In this document: piece after piece, positions 1 to 7,902 of the stretch
Layout of the letters: the number at the start of each line of letters is the position of its first letter
How positions within the stretch are numbered: position 1 is the first letter of the stretch
Source of the DNA: Actinomycetes bacterium
GTDB lineage: Bacteria > Actinomycetota > Acidimicrobiia > Acidimicrobiales > Palsa-688
Assembly (NCBI GenBank): GCA_021787035.1
Contig: JAJYMM010000149.1
Coordinates: forward strand, 1-64,000
DNA: 64,000 nt
Direction of reading: 5' to 3'
Translations under genes and position numbers: made by a program
The notes under the pieces: generated by a model
What the model was told of the DNA's origin: nothing
The model's input: the letters and a program-made list of their open reading frames with translations, nothing else
Databases searched by the model: none

Positions 1-632
1 GTGTGCCACAGGCCACCGGTGACCGGTGAACTCTCCACCTGGGCATGGAAGCCCCGCCCGGCAACCACGAGATAGGCGGTGCCGCCGGCGGCCCCGAGGT
101 CGAGGACCGCCCCGTACGGGTAGCTGCGGTCCAGTCCCTTGAAAGCCACTGCCCGCCACGCCGAGCCACCGTCATGGGTCGCCCAGAGCGCCGGGGCCCA
201 TGTCGTCGACACCACGCCTTGTACTCGGGCCGGGAGCGGGATGTTGCCGAACAGCCACCCGTCTCGGGCGTTGGCGAAGCGCACGTTCAGGACGGGAGGG
301 GCACTGTCATAGGCAAAGGTGCCCGGCCGGGCGCGGTCGACTAGGGACGACAGGGCAGGTGGCAGCGCCAGGCGTGCCCAACGCTTCCCGGAGTCACCGC
401 TCTCCCACAGCTCCGGGCAGCGGACATGACCCGGACAGGCCACCGTGCCGACCGACCAGATGCTTTGGCCCACGAAGGAGACCGACTGGGGTTGGAACCC
501 GCTGGCAGCCACCGACCTCTTGGAAGTCACCGCCGCTCCCGGGGGCGCGGCCAACGTCCCGGCGGCCAGCAAAATGACGCACGCGGCCGGAACACCCCGG
601 CCCAATAAGGCACCGCTCGTCCGGTCTGCCAT
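1..632 (-). CDS. Secreted Asp-box (BNR-like) repeat protein, 3' end outside window
   Basis: Reading the minus strand from an ATG at 632 gives about 210 codons open to the window edge, so the C-terminus is missing. The N-terminus has a short basic start and a hydrophobic stretch (VPAACVILLAAGTLAAPPGA) typical of a signal peptide. Two Asp-box motifs (S/T-x-D-x-G-x-x-W) are visible: SGDSGKRW near residue 75 and THDGGSAW near residue 150. Such motifs mark beta-propeller proteins of the sialidase/BNR/photosystem-stability-factor type. The protein is probably extracellular; substrate and activity cannot be told from this fragment. Confidence 0.75.
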   Translation of the reverse strand, partial: MADRTSGALLGRGVPAACVILLAAGTLAAPPGAAVTSKRSVAASGFQPQSVSFVGQSIWSVGTVACPGHVRCPELWESGDSGKRWARLALPPALSSLVDRARPGTFAYDSAPPVLNVRFANARDGWLFGNIPLPARVQGVVSTTWAPALWATHDGGSAWRAVAFKGLDRSYPYGAVLDLGAAGGTAYLVVAGRGFHAQVESSPVTGGLWH

Positions 633-1380
633 CACTCTTAGGACCACTGGCATCGTTGAACGGTTCCCTGCAAACCGGGCCCTCCCGTTGGCGTCCCCTG
701 CCGGCGGTCGAACACGGAAAAACTCTTACGACGGGAGTTCTTTACGCACTCGTTAGGATTGGGCTGCGGCGGATCGACGGCTCCGCGCTCGGTCGCCTTC
801 ACGAAAGACCCGCACAGATTATCGGCTTTTCGGTCTCCTGTACAACGATGGGGTTACCCCAAAGCGCTGGCTGCAGCTGCTCGGGCATCGGGTTGCCTAC
901 GATCGTCCGAGCTGTTCCTCGCGTACGAGGCGTCGGACAAATCGCGCTGCCGCCGGACGGGTCACGCTCTGGATTGGTGCGTAGCTGCCCTGGCTCGTGC
1001 TCGGGTTCGCCGGAGCCGACGACGCTGCCCGATGCGCCGGGCTGCTCGCCACAGCCGCTTCACGAGCACTGGCCGCACGCGTCGTTGTCACGCCCGCTCA
1101 TCGACGACCTTCAGGTGGGCCGTCTCGGGGCTGAAGGCACCCATCGGGACGACAGGGTCGAGCTCTAGCGCCCCGCAAACGCCGGGGGCCCCCCAGCGCC
1201 GACGTTGTACAGCAGCTCCAGCAGCTCGCCAGGCTCCGGCATGCCGCGAGCCTAACTCAAGCCGTCTCCCACGCGACCGCTGCCAGTCACGGACCGCAGC
1301 CACTGGGCGCCTTCGCCGCCGACCGGCGAAAGTCCTCCACAGCCGGTCCTCGGCCTCGCCGCCGTTGCATACTTGGTGGC
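633..1380. other. 748-bp stretch without a convincing gene
   Basis: Open frames exist on both strands but have Arg/Ser-rich, low-complexity translations with no recognisable domain. A 25-codon minus-strand piece starting at 1242 looks protein-like (MPEPGELLELLYNVGAGG...) but stops at once; it could be the remnant of a broken gene. The promoter of the minus-strand gene ending at 1 should lie just right of 632, but I see no clear -10/-35 pair. Confidence 0.5.
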
Positions 1381-2127
1381 ATGAGGGCGCCCCTACCCCG
1401 CGTACGGCGCAGTGAGTACCGCTGGTCGGTGCTGGTTGCCGCGACTTGCGCCGTCGGGCTCGCGAGCTGCGCGACGTCGGCCAGCTCCGCCCGCGCCGTC
1501 GAGGCCTCCCTCGGCCGCACGGAGGCAGCCGGCTCGGCGCACTTCGTGAGGGTCAATACCGGGCCCGGCAGCGCTGGGTCCACCATGGAAGGCTGGGTCA
1601 ACTTTGCCCGCTCGGAGCTAAGCATGGTCACCTACAGTGGCGCCCCGTCGTCGTCCACTGCGGTAGAAGACGTCCGCCAGGTCGGAAGCGACGTCTACGA
1701 CCAATTCCTCCTACCGCCCCGGGAGAATGGAGCCGAGCGTGGCGGTGTCCTCGGCTACCTGGGCCTGTCCCGCTGGTACGTGCGGCACACCAGCCAGCCC
1801 GTGGGCGCACAGGTGCTTCTCCTGGGCGCTTTGTCAGGAGCCCACAAGGTCAGCCTCGTCGGCCGTGCCAACCTCTCAGGCGTCGGGACGACCGAATACC
1901 AGGTGGCCATGCCGGCCGAGGACTTATCGGGCACCAAGCTCAAGCCCTTCACGGTGGACGTATGGCTGGACCACCGAGGCCGAGTCCGGCGCAGCTCGTT
2001 CACGGAGGTAGAGACCATCAGAGGAAGGAGCGGGAAGATAAGGTTCTCCACCTTGACGACCCTGTCCGACTTCGGGGCGCCCGTTCACGTCGCAGTCCCA
2101 CCGCAGCCAGAGGCCCTTCGTCGTTGA
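1381..2127 (+). CDS. Lipoprotein, possibly LppX/LprG-like
   Basis: A 248-residue protein with a basic N-terminus, a hydrophobic segment (WSVLVAATCAVG) and a lipobox LASC around residues 27-30, so it should be lipidated and anchored to the outer face of the membrane. The rest is a soluble beta-rich domain (residues 45-245) with regular alternation such as STMEGWVNFARSELSMVTYS and a late segment PFTVDVWLDHRGRVRRSSF. That layout resembles actinobacterial LppX/LprG-type lipoproteins that bind lipids, but the resemblance is of pattern only. It stands alone, with no same-strand gene within 1 kb. Confidence 0.75.
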   Translation: MRAPLPRVRRSEYRWSVLVAATCAVGLASCATSASSARAVEASLGRTEAAGSAHFVRVNTGPGSAGSTMEGWVNFARSELSMVTYSGAPSSSTAVEDVRQVGSDVYDQFLLPPRENGAERGGVLGYLGLSRWYVRHTSQPVGAQVLLLGALSGAHKVSLVGRANLSGVGTTEYQVAMPAEDLSGTKLKPFTVDVWLDHRGRVRRSSFTEVETIRGRSGKIRFSTLTTLSDFGAPVHVAVPPQPEALRR

Positions 2128-2468
2128 ACATTTGACGGGGCGCGGGCTGCTGGACAGTTTTCACCGTTCACCAGACGAGCGGAATATCTACAATTCTGCG
2201 CCTCCGCACCGACAGCTTCTTGAGCAGGTCTTTCGCGCCAGAGCGACGGATCGGGCGTGAACTGTCTTGCCTCTCCTGGCGACATAACGTCGTCCCACAG
2301 AAGTCCCAACACAAGAACGCGGGCGTGCTGTCCACGGCGGACTTCGCTACCGCCGCCGGCGTCTCTGGACGCCAGCGGGCTTGGCGACCAATGTGGCACG
2401 GCCAACCTTTCGATGAAAGGCTGCGCTGCGCCCGTCAGTTGGGACCACCGCCCCTTGGCGTCAGCGTG
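2128..2468. other. 340-bp intergenic stretch, nothing recognised
   Basis: It lies between the convergent lipoprotein gene and the toxin-like gene. Open frames here have no domain-like features. A moderately AT-richer patch around 2160-2200 has no obvious hairpin or promoter. No RNA gene was recognised. Confidence 0.4.
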
Positions 2469-2885
2469 TCAATGGCTGCTCAGGTCGATGGTCAGGATCT
2501 TCACTACGCCGTGTGGGTCTCCGCGTACGCCCTCGGTCGCACGCGGGTTGAACTGGTAGTCGATACGGCCGGCGCCGGTGACCTCGTAGTGGACGGTTTT
2601 GGAGTACCCGGGCCACTTGGGAGCGGCGTGCTTGCCCTTCATGACGCTCGAGGTGCCGACCTTGGGCGGCTCCCCTGGGGTCATGGCCACGTGGTCCCAG
2701 AACTGCTGGGCGTTCTCAAGCCCCACGCGGCTCGGGAGCTCGTTCCAGAGCTCCAGGTAACGGTGGTGCACCAAGACCCGGAAGGCGGGCTTGACGCTAG
2801 GGCGCCCACCGGGCCGGCGGGCCGCGACGTGAGGGCGGTAGGCGCCGGGGGCCGGGTCAGGGCTCCGGCCGGGCGACTTCGACAT
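2469..2885 (-). CDS. Probable toxin of a type II toxin-antitoxin pair
   Basis: A 138-residue protein. The first 30 residues are Pro/Arg-rich; the compact part starts near VKPAFRVLVHHRYLELWNEL and runs to the end, with an alpha then beta pattern (QQFWDHV..., SKTVHYEVTGAGRIDYQFNP, VVKILTIDL). Length, basic character and position, overlapping the 3' end of a Phd-like antitoxin gene by 29 bp in another frame, fit a RelE/ParE-like mRNA interferase or gyrase poison. No catalytic motif could be confirmed, so the role rests mainly on context. A later start near residue 30 is possible. Confidence 0.6.
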   Translation of the reverse strand: MSKSPGRSPDPAPGAYRPHVAARRPGGRPSVKPAFRVLVHHRYLELWNELPSRVGLENAQQFWDHVAMTPGEPPKVGTSSVMKGKHAAPKWPGYSKTVHYEVTGAGRIDYQFNPRATEGVRGDPHGVVKILTIDLSSH

Positions 2886-3324
2886 AACTGTCGTCCCCGG
2901 GCCCGGTCAGGATCTCCCGGGCGCGGGGGTCCGAAAGCGCCCTTGCGGTGGTGCGCCACTCTCGCAGGCACGTCTCGACCGTTGACGCGTCGCGAGTGGC
3001 CTCGGCGATCGAGAGGGCGTCGCGTAGCTCGTCGAAGAACTCAGCCCGGTCGTCCTCGTCGAAGACTGCCAGCCACGCCAGCTCGCCCAGGTCGGCAGGG
3101 CGTAACTGGCCGCGGGCCGCCTTGGATATAGCCACGAGGGCGGCCACAGCCGTGCGGGCAACCTCGGTAACCGCCTCCAACTGGGAGAGGGGGACCATTG
3201 TGAGCGCGAAGCCGTCCGTGTCGCGCAACAACGCCCCGCCCTCTCGGGCGGCACCGAGGAACTCCCTGCGCCTCGCTCCCGCGAGGTCGCTCGCCTGGTA
3301 CACCGTCGCCGTGACCTCAAGCAC
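2857..3324 (-). CDS. Phd/YefM-like antitoxin with extended C-terminal domain
   Basis: 155 residues. The N-terminal 50 residues follow the Phd pattern: YQASDLAGARRREFLGAARE, a hairpin around GALLRDTDGFALTMVPLSQLE, then a helix. This part would bind operator DNA. A long helical C-terminal part (residues 60-145, rich in Ala, Glu, Asp and Arg, e.g. FDEDDRAEFFDELRDALSIAE) probably contacts the toxin. The gene precedes the toxin and overlaps it, so the two are co-transcribed. The GTG at 3324 sits directly on a strong AGGAG, leaving almost no spacing, so the exact start is uncertain. An inverted repeat lies just upstream. Confidence 0.65.
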   Translation of the reverse strand: MLEVTATVYQASDLAGARRREFLGAAREGGALLRDTDGFALTMVPLSQLEAVTEVARTAVAALVAISKAARGQLRPADLGELAWLAVFDEDDRAEFFDELRDALSIAEATRDASTVETCLREWRTTARALSDPRAREILTGPGDDSYVEVARPEP

Positions 3325-3332
3325 CTCCTGAC

Positions 3333-3352
3333 AAGATCGTACCTATGATCTT
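3333..3352 (-). promoter_or_regulatory. Inverted repeat upstream of antitoxin gene, candidate operator
   Basis: AAGATC and GATCTT form a perfect 6-bp inverted repeat with an 8-bp spacer, 9 bp upstream of the antitoxin start. Phd-family antitoxins usually repress their own promoter by binding such palindromes, so this is a reasonable operator. This is inference from position and symmetry only. Confidence 0.45.
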
Positions 3353-3551
3353 ACCAGAGCCGCTGTGCCCAGCGCTCGGGCGCCCGGCCGGCGCGGGGTG
3401 GGGATCTCGGGCCGGCAGCCAACCATTGGTTCGGCCGTGCAGAACTGCCGGTGTGCCACCGCGGCCGGGGGCGACAGCCGTCGTCGCGAAGCCGACACCT
3501 TCCCGGCAACCGATGAAAAGCCGGCCCCGCGGCCGTCTACAAGCTGGTTGG

Positions 3552-3809
3552 TCAGTCGACAGAGAGGGCGCACATGGGCAAACTGGTCGAGACCTTGGCG
3601 ACCGAACCGGGCACGATGCTGAAGTGCACCTGGCCGTCCGCATCGACGGTGACCACCCGCACAATGGCTTGACCGTAGCCGTTGCCGGCGAACAAGAACG
3701 CACCTGGCCGGACATTGGTAGGCGCGCGAGCGTCGGAGGGCGTGGACCAGCCGAGCCCGTCGTCGTCCTCGGCGTTCAGGTTTGCCAGCAGGTCGACTTC
3801 CTCGTCCAT
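3552..3809 (-). CDS. Small conserved-looking protein of the island, unknown function
   Basis: 85 residues beginning MDEEVDLLANLNAEDDDGLG and ending PMCALSVD. The start at 3809 is preferred because GGGAGG lies 4 bases before it on the minus strand; a longer frame to 3956 exists but its extra part is low-complexity Thr/Ser. The protein is acidic at the N-terminus with a beta-rich middle (AIVRVVTVDADGQVHFSIVP). It follows the frameshifted gene at 3823-4349 with only 13 bp between, so the two probably formed one transcript. No family recognised. Confidence 0.6.
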   Translation of the reverse strand: MDEEVDLLANLNAEDDDGLGWSTPSDARAPTNVRPGAFLFAGNGYGQAIVRVVTVDADGQVHFSIVPGSVAKVSTSLPMCALSVD

Positions 3810-3822
3810 GTCACCTCCCGTG

Positions 3823-4349
3823 TCAGTCTTCACGGTACGGGTTGGCGACGGCCTTGTGCTCGCAGCCGCAGAGGTGGTCGATGCCCTCGTCGAGTTGGTC
3901 GAAGGTGATGTCAAAGTGGCGAGGGTTGCGTCCAGTTGGCTCCAGCCTAAGCCCAACGCCTCGAATGGCGCCCGCCTTGATGAGCGTTATGCGGTCAAAG
4001 CGGACGAGCCGGGCTTGCTGCGCCATTTCATCGAGCGTGACCCCCGGACGGCAAAGACCGAGATGCCGTACATGCCGTAGACCTCGTAGTTGCGCTGCGC
4101 GTCCCGGCGGAGGACGGCCGGATCTAGGTCGCCGCCACGCACCACGACATCCTCGTCATCGCGGAGAACGTCGCCCCCACGGATGTTCCGGACCTTCACC
4201 TTGCCAGTATTGCCCGGTTCCGGTGACCGGGAAGCTGTGGTGACAAGCCACGGGTCTCCGTCGGTAGTGCCTGATAACCTCTTCAACTGCGTGTGACCCG
4301 GCGAGGGTTCGAGGCCTGGCCCAACCGGTGACGCAAGGGGCCTCCCCAC
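3823..4349 (-). pseudogene. Conserved actinobacterial island gene split by a frameshift
   Basis: Two overlapping frames together read as one protein. The upstream frame (to 3987) contains VVVRGGDLDPAVLRRDAQ and YEVYGMYGISVFAVRG; the downstream frame (3823-4026) continues with VTLDEMAQQARLVRFDRITL, GLRLEPTGRNPRHFDITF and LCGCEHKAVANPYRED. Adding one G to the run of five (plus-strand C at 4041-4045) joins them seamlessly as FAVRG-VTLDEM. The break is therefore a 1-base homopolymer indel: a real pseudogene or a sequencing error. The true start is probably one of the GTG codons near 4142-4145 rather than 4349. Function unknown. Confidence 0.65.
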
Positions 4350-4417
4350 TCGGCTACATAACTACATAAAGGCGCGCCCTGAAACGGCGGCCGACCGGCC
4401 ACGGGGAGGAGTGCCAC

Positions 4418-5539
4418 GTGAGCAGGATCGAAAAGCAGAAGAACGGGCGCTACCGCGCACGGTACCGGGACCCGAACGGCCGCACCAGGTCGGTCACCTT
4501 CAACCGCCTCGAGGACGCCAGGCGCTTCCTTGCTGGGATGGGGGGCGGACTCGTGCGCGACGAGTTCATCGACCCCGCTCAAGCTCGCTCCAGTTTCGAC
4601 CACTGGGCGAAGGCTTGATGGCAGACGACCAATGGCCTCAGACCGTCAACCAGACGTGGTTATCGGGGCAACCTCGACCGCCACGTCCTGCCCTATTTTG
4701 GTGGCCGCCGGGTGGGCTCCATCGATTACGCGGCTGTCGAGCTCTTCCTCGCCGACCGCCGCGAGAAAGGCCTCGGCCCGAAGACGCTGCGCGAACGCCT
4801 CAGCGTTCTCTCCCTCATCCTCAAGTTCGCCGTCAAGGCGAGAGCTTTGAGCGAGAACCCGGCCGCCGGTCACGAGGTCGTTGTGAGGCGCAACAAATTG
4901 CGCGAGGGCGACGGCGTCCTGAGCATGGAACAAGTGCACCAGCTGGCCGCCCACGTCCCGGACCGGTACAAGCCGGCCGTGTGGTTGCTCGTCTTCGCGG
5001 GACTACGGCCTGCCGAGCTCTGCGGGTTACGCGTGCGCGACGTTGACTTCGTGCACCACGAGGTCTCCGTACGCGCCACCGTTATGCCGGTCCACCGCTA
5101 CGGCGACGAGCCGTACAGGGGGAGGGTAGAGGGGCCGCCGAAGACCGACGCGGGGGACCGAACGACCCCCATTCCGGAATGGCTCTTCCAAGACCTAGCG
5201 AAGATGATCGCGGCGCGGGGCAACCTCGACCGTGATGGCTTCTTGTTCCAGACCCGTTACGGCAACCCGCTCAACCGCGACCACTTCCGGGAGGACGTGG
5301 TGAGACCTGCTCTTCGCGCTGCCGGCCTACCTGACAAGGTCCGCACTTACGACCTCAGACATAGCCATGCGAGCTTATTGATCGAGCTGGGTGCCAACCC
5401 GCTCGCCATCGCCCAGCGGATGGGCCACGCGGACGCCACCGTCACTCTCCGCGTTTACGGGCACCTATTCAAAGGCACCCAGCAGAAATTGTCGGAAAAG
5501 CTAGATGCGCTCCGAGAAGCGACCGCCAACAACCGGTGA
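4418..5539 (+). pseudogene. int: Tyrosine integrase with an in-frame TGA
   Basis: A GTG at 4418 with GGGGAGGA upstream opens a frame that stops at TGA 4616-4618 after 66 codons and then continues in the same frame to 5539, 374 codons in all, the normal size of an actinobacterial phage-type integrase. Before the stop is the arm-binding N-terminal domain (NGRYRARYRDPNGRTRSVTF ... FDHWAKA); directly after it is the core-binding domain (WQTTNGLRPSTRRGY ... HVLPYFG). The catalytic domain follows with Arg in AGLRPAELCGLR, the box YDLRHSH, MGHADATVTL, and the nucleophile Tyr in RVYGHL. Downstream is a tRNA-like 3' end, the expected target. Internal initiation at 4712 could still give the catalytic part. 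Confidence 0.85.
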
Positions 5540-5675
5540 GATCGTGAATATCGATAAACGGCATGATTTGACGCAAGCAGGACACGCGTCAACGGTCGCT
5601 CGTGGGCACAAGCGAGTAACTACGGTCATGTGATTTCGCACTTGGGGCCACATTTCGACCCTCTGAGCCGGGCGC

Positions 5676-5718
5676 CTCCAAAGCGGTGCGAGCGGGTTCA
5701 ATTCCCGCCACCTCCACC
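5676..5718 (+). other. tRNA 3'-half fragment, probable integrase attachment site
   Basis: The segment has CTCCAAA (an anticodon-loop-like heptamer), then a perfect T-arm, GCGGG-TTCAATT-CCCGC at 5692-5708, then CACCTCC and A as an acceptor 3' strand. The matching 5' acceptor (GGAGGTG) and D-arm are absent upstream and the anticodon stem pairs only partly, so this is not a working tRNA gene. It lies about 140 bp after the integrase stop, where an att core is expected. The other att copy and the intact tRNA are not visible and may lie left of the window. The flanking 5540-5675 and 5719-5917 hold no gene. Confidence 0.65.
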
Positions 5719-5917
5719 TGATGTAACGAAGCGATGGGCGGCCAGCTCGTCGCCGCGGCCAAGGCAGGCGAGTTACGCACCACTTCGGTAACGTTCGCTC
5801 CAGTGGCGCCCGCCGCAGATTTCCGTCGCAGGCCCCAAACGAACCCTTCCGCCGGAGATACACGCCGTCGCTAACCGTGGTGATGTAATGCCATTGCCAT
5901 CTTGCGATCGCACCGGC

Positions 5918-6205
5918 TCAGCTGGCCCGGGGGCGCTCCAGGTAGTCGTGCACGGCGCGGCGGATCACCTCGGCCTCGGCAACTTGTTCCGCCTGGGCTC
6001 GGGCCCGGAGCTGGTCCCGCAGATCGGGCGGGAACCGGACCGAGATGTTCCCAGCCGGCGCCGAACCGAGGAGGGGACGGCCACCAGGCCGGCGAACAAG
6101 GTGTTCGGTGTCCAGGCCGACCTCCGCCTGCTCCGCTGCCTTCTCGACCAACTCGTCGGTAATCGATCGGCCGCCGATCGTGAGGGGTGGTCGCTTGGTG
6201 GTCAT
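5918..6205 (-). CDS. Ribbon-helix-helix-type antitoxin
   Basis: 95 residues starting MTTKRPPLTIGGRSITDELV. The C-terminal half, ISVRFPPDLRDQLRARAQAE followed by EAEVIRRAVHDYLE, is a typical CopG/Arc-type ribbon-helix-helix fold that would dimerise and bind DNA. The start at 6205 is chosen because GGAGG lies 8 bases upstream and gives a 4-bp ATGA overlap with the toxin gene; a frame to 6232 also exists. As in BrnTA-like systems the toxin gene comes first and the antitoxin second. Confidence 0.75.
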   Translation of the reverse strand: MTTKRPPLTIGGRSITDELVEKAAEQAEVGLDTEHLVRRPGGRPLLGSAPAGNISVRFPPDLRDQLRARAQAEQVAEAEVIRRAVHDYLERPRAS

Positions 6206-6486
6206 GGTCGGGACCTCCGTTCTCCGGGCCACAGATGTGCGTACTTCGCTCGCATGGACATGGCGTGAACCACGACCACCGTCCCCTCGTCGGCCACCAG
6301 GGCCGCCAGCTCCAGTCGATTGCCGGCGTGGTCCGGGCCGAGGATCAAGGTCATGGGAGTGTCTCCGTCCAGTGCATCAGGGTCGTCTCCCACGTAGCCG
6401 GGGTGTGCCAGAGCGTGTCGTATGTCGTCGTCGCTGATCCCATGGCGTCGAGCGGTCGGCTCGATCCACAGGTCGGTTTCCGACAC
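6202..6486 (-). CDS. BrnT-like toxin of a type II TA pair
   Basis: 94 residues, MSETDLWIEPTARRHGISDD. The pattern fits small BrnT/DUF4258-like RNase toxins: a helix with RRHGISDDDIRHALAHP, a beta strand with LILGPDHAGNRLELAAL, and a terminal VVVVHAMSMRAKY. Translationally coupled to the ribbon-helix-helix antitoxin by ATGA. Together they make a second TA pair of the island. The exact family is a judgement from pattern, not from a database search. Confidence 0.7.
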   Translation of the reverse strand: MSETDLWIEPTARRHGISDDDIRHALAHPGYVGDDPDALDGDTPMTLILGPDHAGNRLELAALVADEGTVVVVHAMSMRAKYAHLWPGERRSRP

Positions 6487-6509
6487 CAGCGTATTGTACC
6501 GCGAAACTC

Positions 6510-6857
6510 TTACGAGCGTCCGAGTCCCTCACGAGAGGGCACGACCCGGTACAAGTCGGGCTCCGCCCGCTCGAGTTCGACGTAGGGACGACGGCGAGCC
6601 GGGCGGGTCATCCGCAACATCGTCTTGACCACCGTCTCCCGAGACCTCCCGAGACCAGGCGGATCCGCAGGAGACCATAGCGGCATGCACGTTCTCGACG
6701 GTGAAGACCGGCGCTCCCCACCAGCGACCAGCGCCTCGACCGCTGCGACCACCTCGTCCCGGCAGGTGAGAACTGCTGGCTTGCGTCCCCACAGGTAGAT
6801 GGGCCGAGCGGCGATCGTTGGGCGTGGTTGGCTTTTCGAGGCACCACCACCACTCAC
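6510..6857 (-). pseudogene. Broken winged-helix-like gene with two frameshifts
   Basis: Three minus-strand frames must be joined to read one protein: TCRDEVVAAVEALVA, then APVFTVENVHAAMVSCGSAW, then SRETVVKTMLRMTRPARRRP and YVELERAEPDLYRVVP. This order (helix, FTVENV-like segment, second helix, LERAEPDLYRVV wing) resembles small winged-helix-like proteins of actinobacterial islands. The second break is explained exactly by a 10-bp tandem duplication (6637-6656): removing one copy restores the frame. The first break, near 6715, needs a 1-base indel. The region 6858-7014 holds no gene. Confidence 0.6.
6637..6656. repeat. 10-bp tandem duplication disrupting a gene
   Basis: TCCCGAGACC occurs twice in direct tandem (6637-6646, 6647-6656). 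Because 10 is not a multiple of three, it shifts the frame of the minus-strand winged-helix-like gene; deleting one copy rejoins GSAW to SRETVVKTM. Confidence 0.85.
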
Positions 6858-7014
6858 TCAGGGGTCTTAGCGAAACAAGGGCCCCGAGGCTGGCGGAATA
6901 AAAGGGGCGAGCCGGACATTGGCCCGTCCGCGGTTGGCCAGCGCGGAGCATACGGGGCTCCGATCGACAAGGTTGCCTGACCTTCTCCGTGCCGGTCGCT
7001 GAGACCAGCTCGAG

Positions 7015-7437
7015 TCAGGTCAGCCTAGAGGGTTGGCCGGGATGAGGGATTGAATGCAAATCGAGCCCTTCGATGCCGGTGAAGTCGTCGGGGTTGACAG
7101 TGTAGAGGGGTAGTTCGGTGGCGATAGCGGTGGCAGCGATCATTGCGTCGTAGCTGCGAGCTTGAACCTTGCGACCGCTTGCCCTCAGCGAGGCTGCCAC
7201 TCGGCCGAATGCCCTGGCCGCGTCGGCATCGAAGGGCAACGGTTGGAAGTCGGCCTCAGCCTGCTGGAGCACGCCCTGGCGAGCGGCTCGCTCCTTACGG
7301 GTAGTCGCCACCAGCGGACCGACCGACAACTCTGCCAGGGTCACGGCGGTGATGACCGGCTCCTCTGGCAGGTCACTCGCGTGCAAGCGACCGAGGAGGA
7401 CGACGGCGGAAGTGTCCAGTATCCCGCGGTCGGTCAC
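7015..7437 (-). CDS. vapC: VapC-type PIN-domain toxin
   Basis: 140 residues with the PIN nuclease layout: ILDTSAVVLL with the first metal-binding Asp at residue 8, LAEL with Glu at about residue 36, and a C-terminal cluster around RSYDAMIAATAIATELPLYT followed by NPDDF. PIN toxins are Mg-dependent RNases that usually cut tRNA or rRNA. It overlaps the preceding antitoxin gene by ATGA (7434-7437), the standard vapBC arrangement. Confidence 0.9.
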   Translation of the reverse strand: MTDRGILDTSAVVLLGRLHASDLPEEPVITAVTLAELSVGPLVATTRKERAARQGVLQQAEADFQPLPFDADAARAFGRVAASLRASGRKVQARSYDAMIAATAIATELPLYTVNPDDFTGIEGLDLHSIPHPGQPSRLT

Positions 7438-7670
7438 AGACGTGAGTCGATCGCCCGATCAAGGTCCCTACGAAGCGCATCGGGATCGAACCGAGGTAGC
7501 CGCGCCCATCGCTCGATTAGCACGTCGGCCCTGAGGGGGCGGTGTTCCAGAGGCCGAAGTTCGGCTACTTGATGCCCGTCGCGGGTGACAGTGAGCCGCT
7601 CGCCGTGTACCACGCGGTCGATGACCTCGCCGCCGTGGTTACGCAGATCCCTGATTGAAACCTCACCCAT
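7434..7670 (-). CDS. vapB: VapB antitoxin of the Phd/YefM family
   Basis: 78 residues, MGEVSIRDLRNHGGEVIDRV then HGERLTVTRDGHQVAELRPL. This is the Phd/YefM N-terminal DNA-binding fold in which the 'prevent-host-death' motif ends in VAxLxP. The C-terminal tail (FDPDALRRDLDRAID) would wrap the PIN toxin. First gene of the vapBC operon; third TA pair within 5 kb. Confidence 0.9.
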   Translation of the reverse strand: MGEVSIRDLRNHGGEVIDRVVHGERLTVTRDGHQVAELRPLEHRPLRADVLIERWARLPRFDPDALRRDLDRAIDSRL

Positions 7671-7902
7671 GCCCTCAGTGTATCACCGGTGAGACCCGCG
7701 AGTCGCTCCCTGTCGTTCTGCAATCCGCTGGAAAGTGACAGAAGCCTGTCACCTCACTTCTGCACCGAATATGCAACCCAGAACGCTCGGCGACCCTCAG
7801 CCCAAGCCCAAGCCCAAGCAATTCTACTCGGCGTCCTATGTCGGCAGTTTATTGTAACGGTAGCCGTGAAAATACCGCCGACTAGTACGAAGGGGTCGTG
7901 TA

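Noticed and set aside
1196-1242. Short minus-strand open frame with protein-like start near 1242
   Set aside because: Only about 15 to 25 codons before a stop and no recognisable continuation; could be a gene remnant but cannot be supported.
5589-5783. Minus-strand frame of 64 codons containing VAGIEPARTALEA
   Set aside because: This is a typical spurious translation across a tRNA 3' end; it confirms the tRNA fragment instead of a gene.
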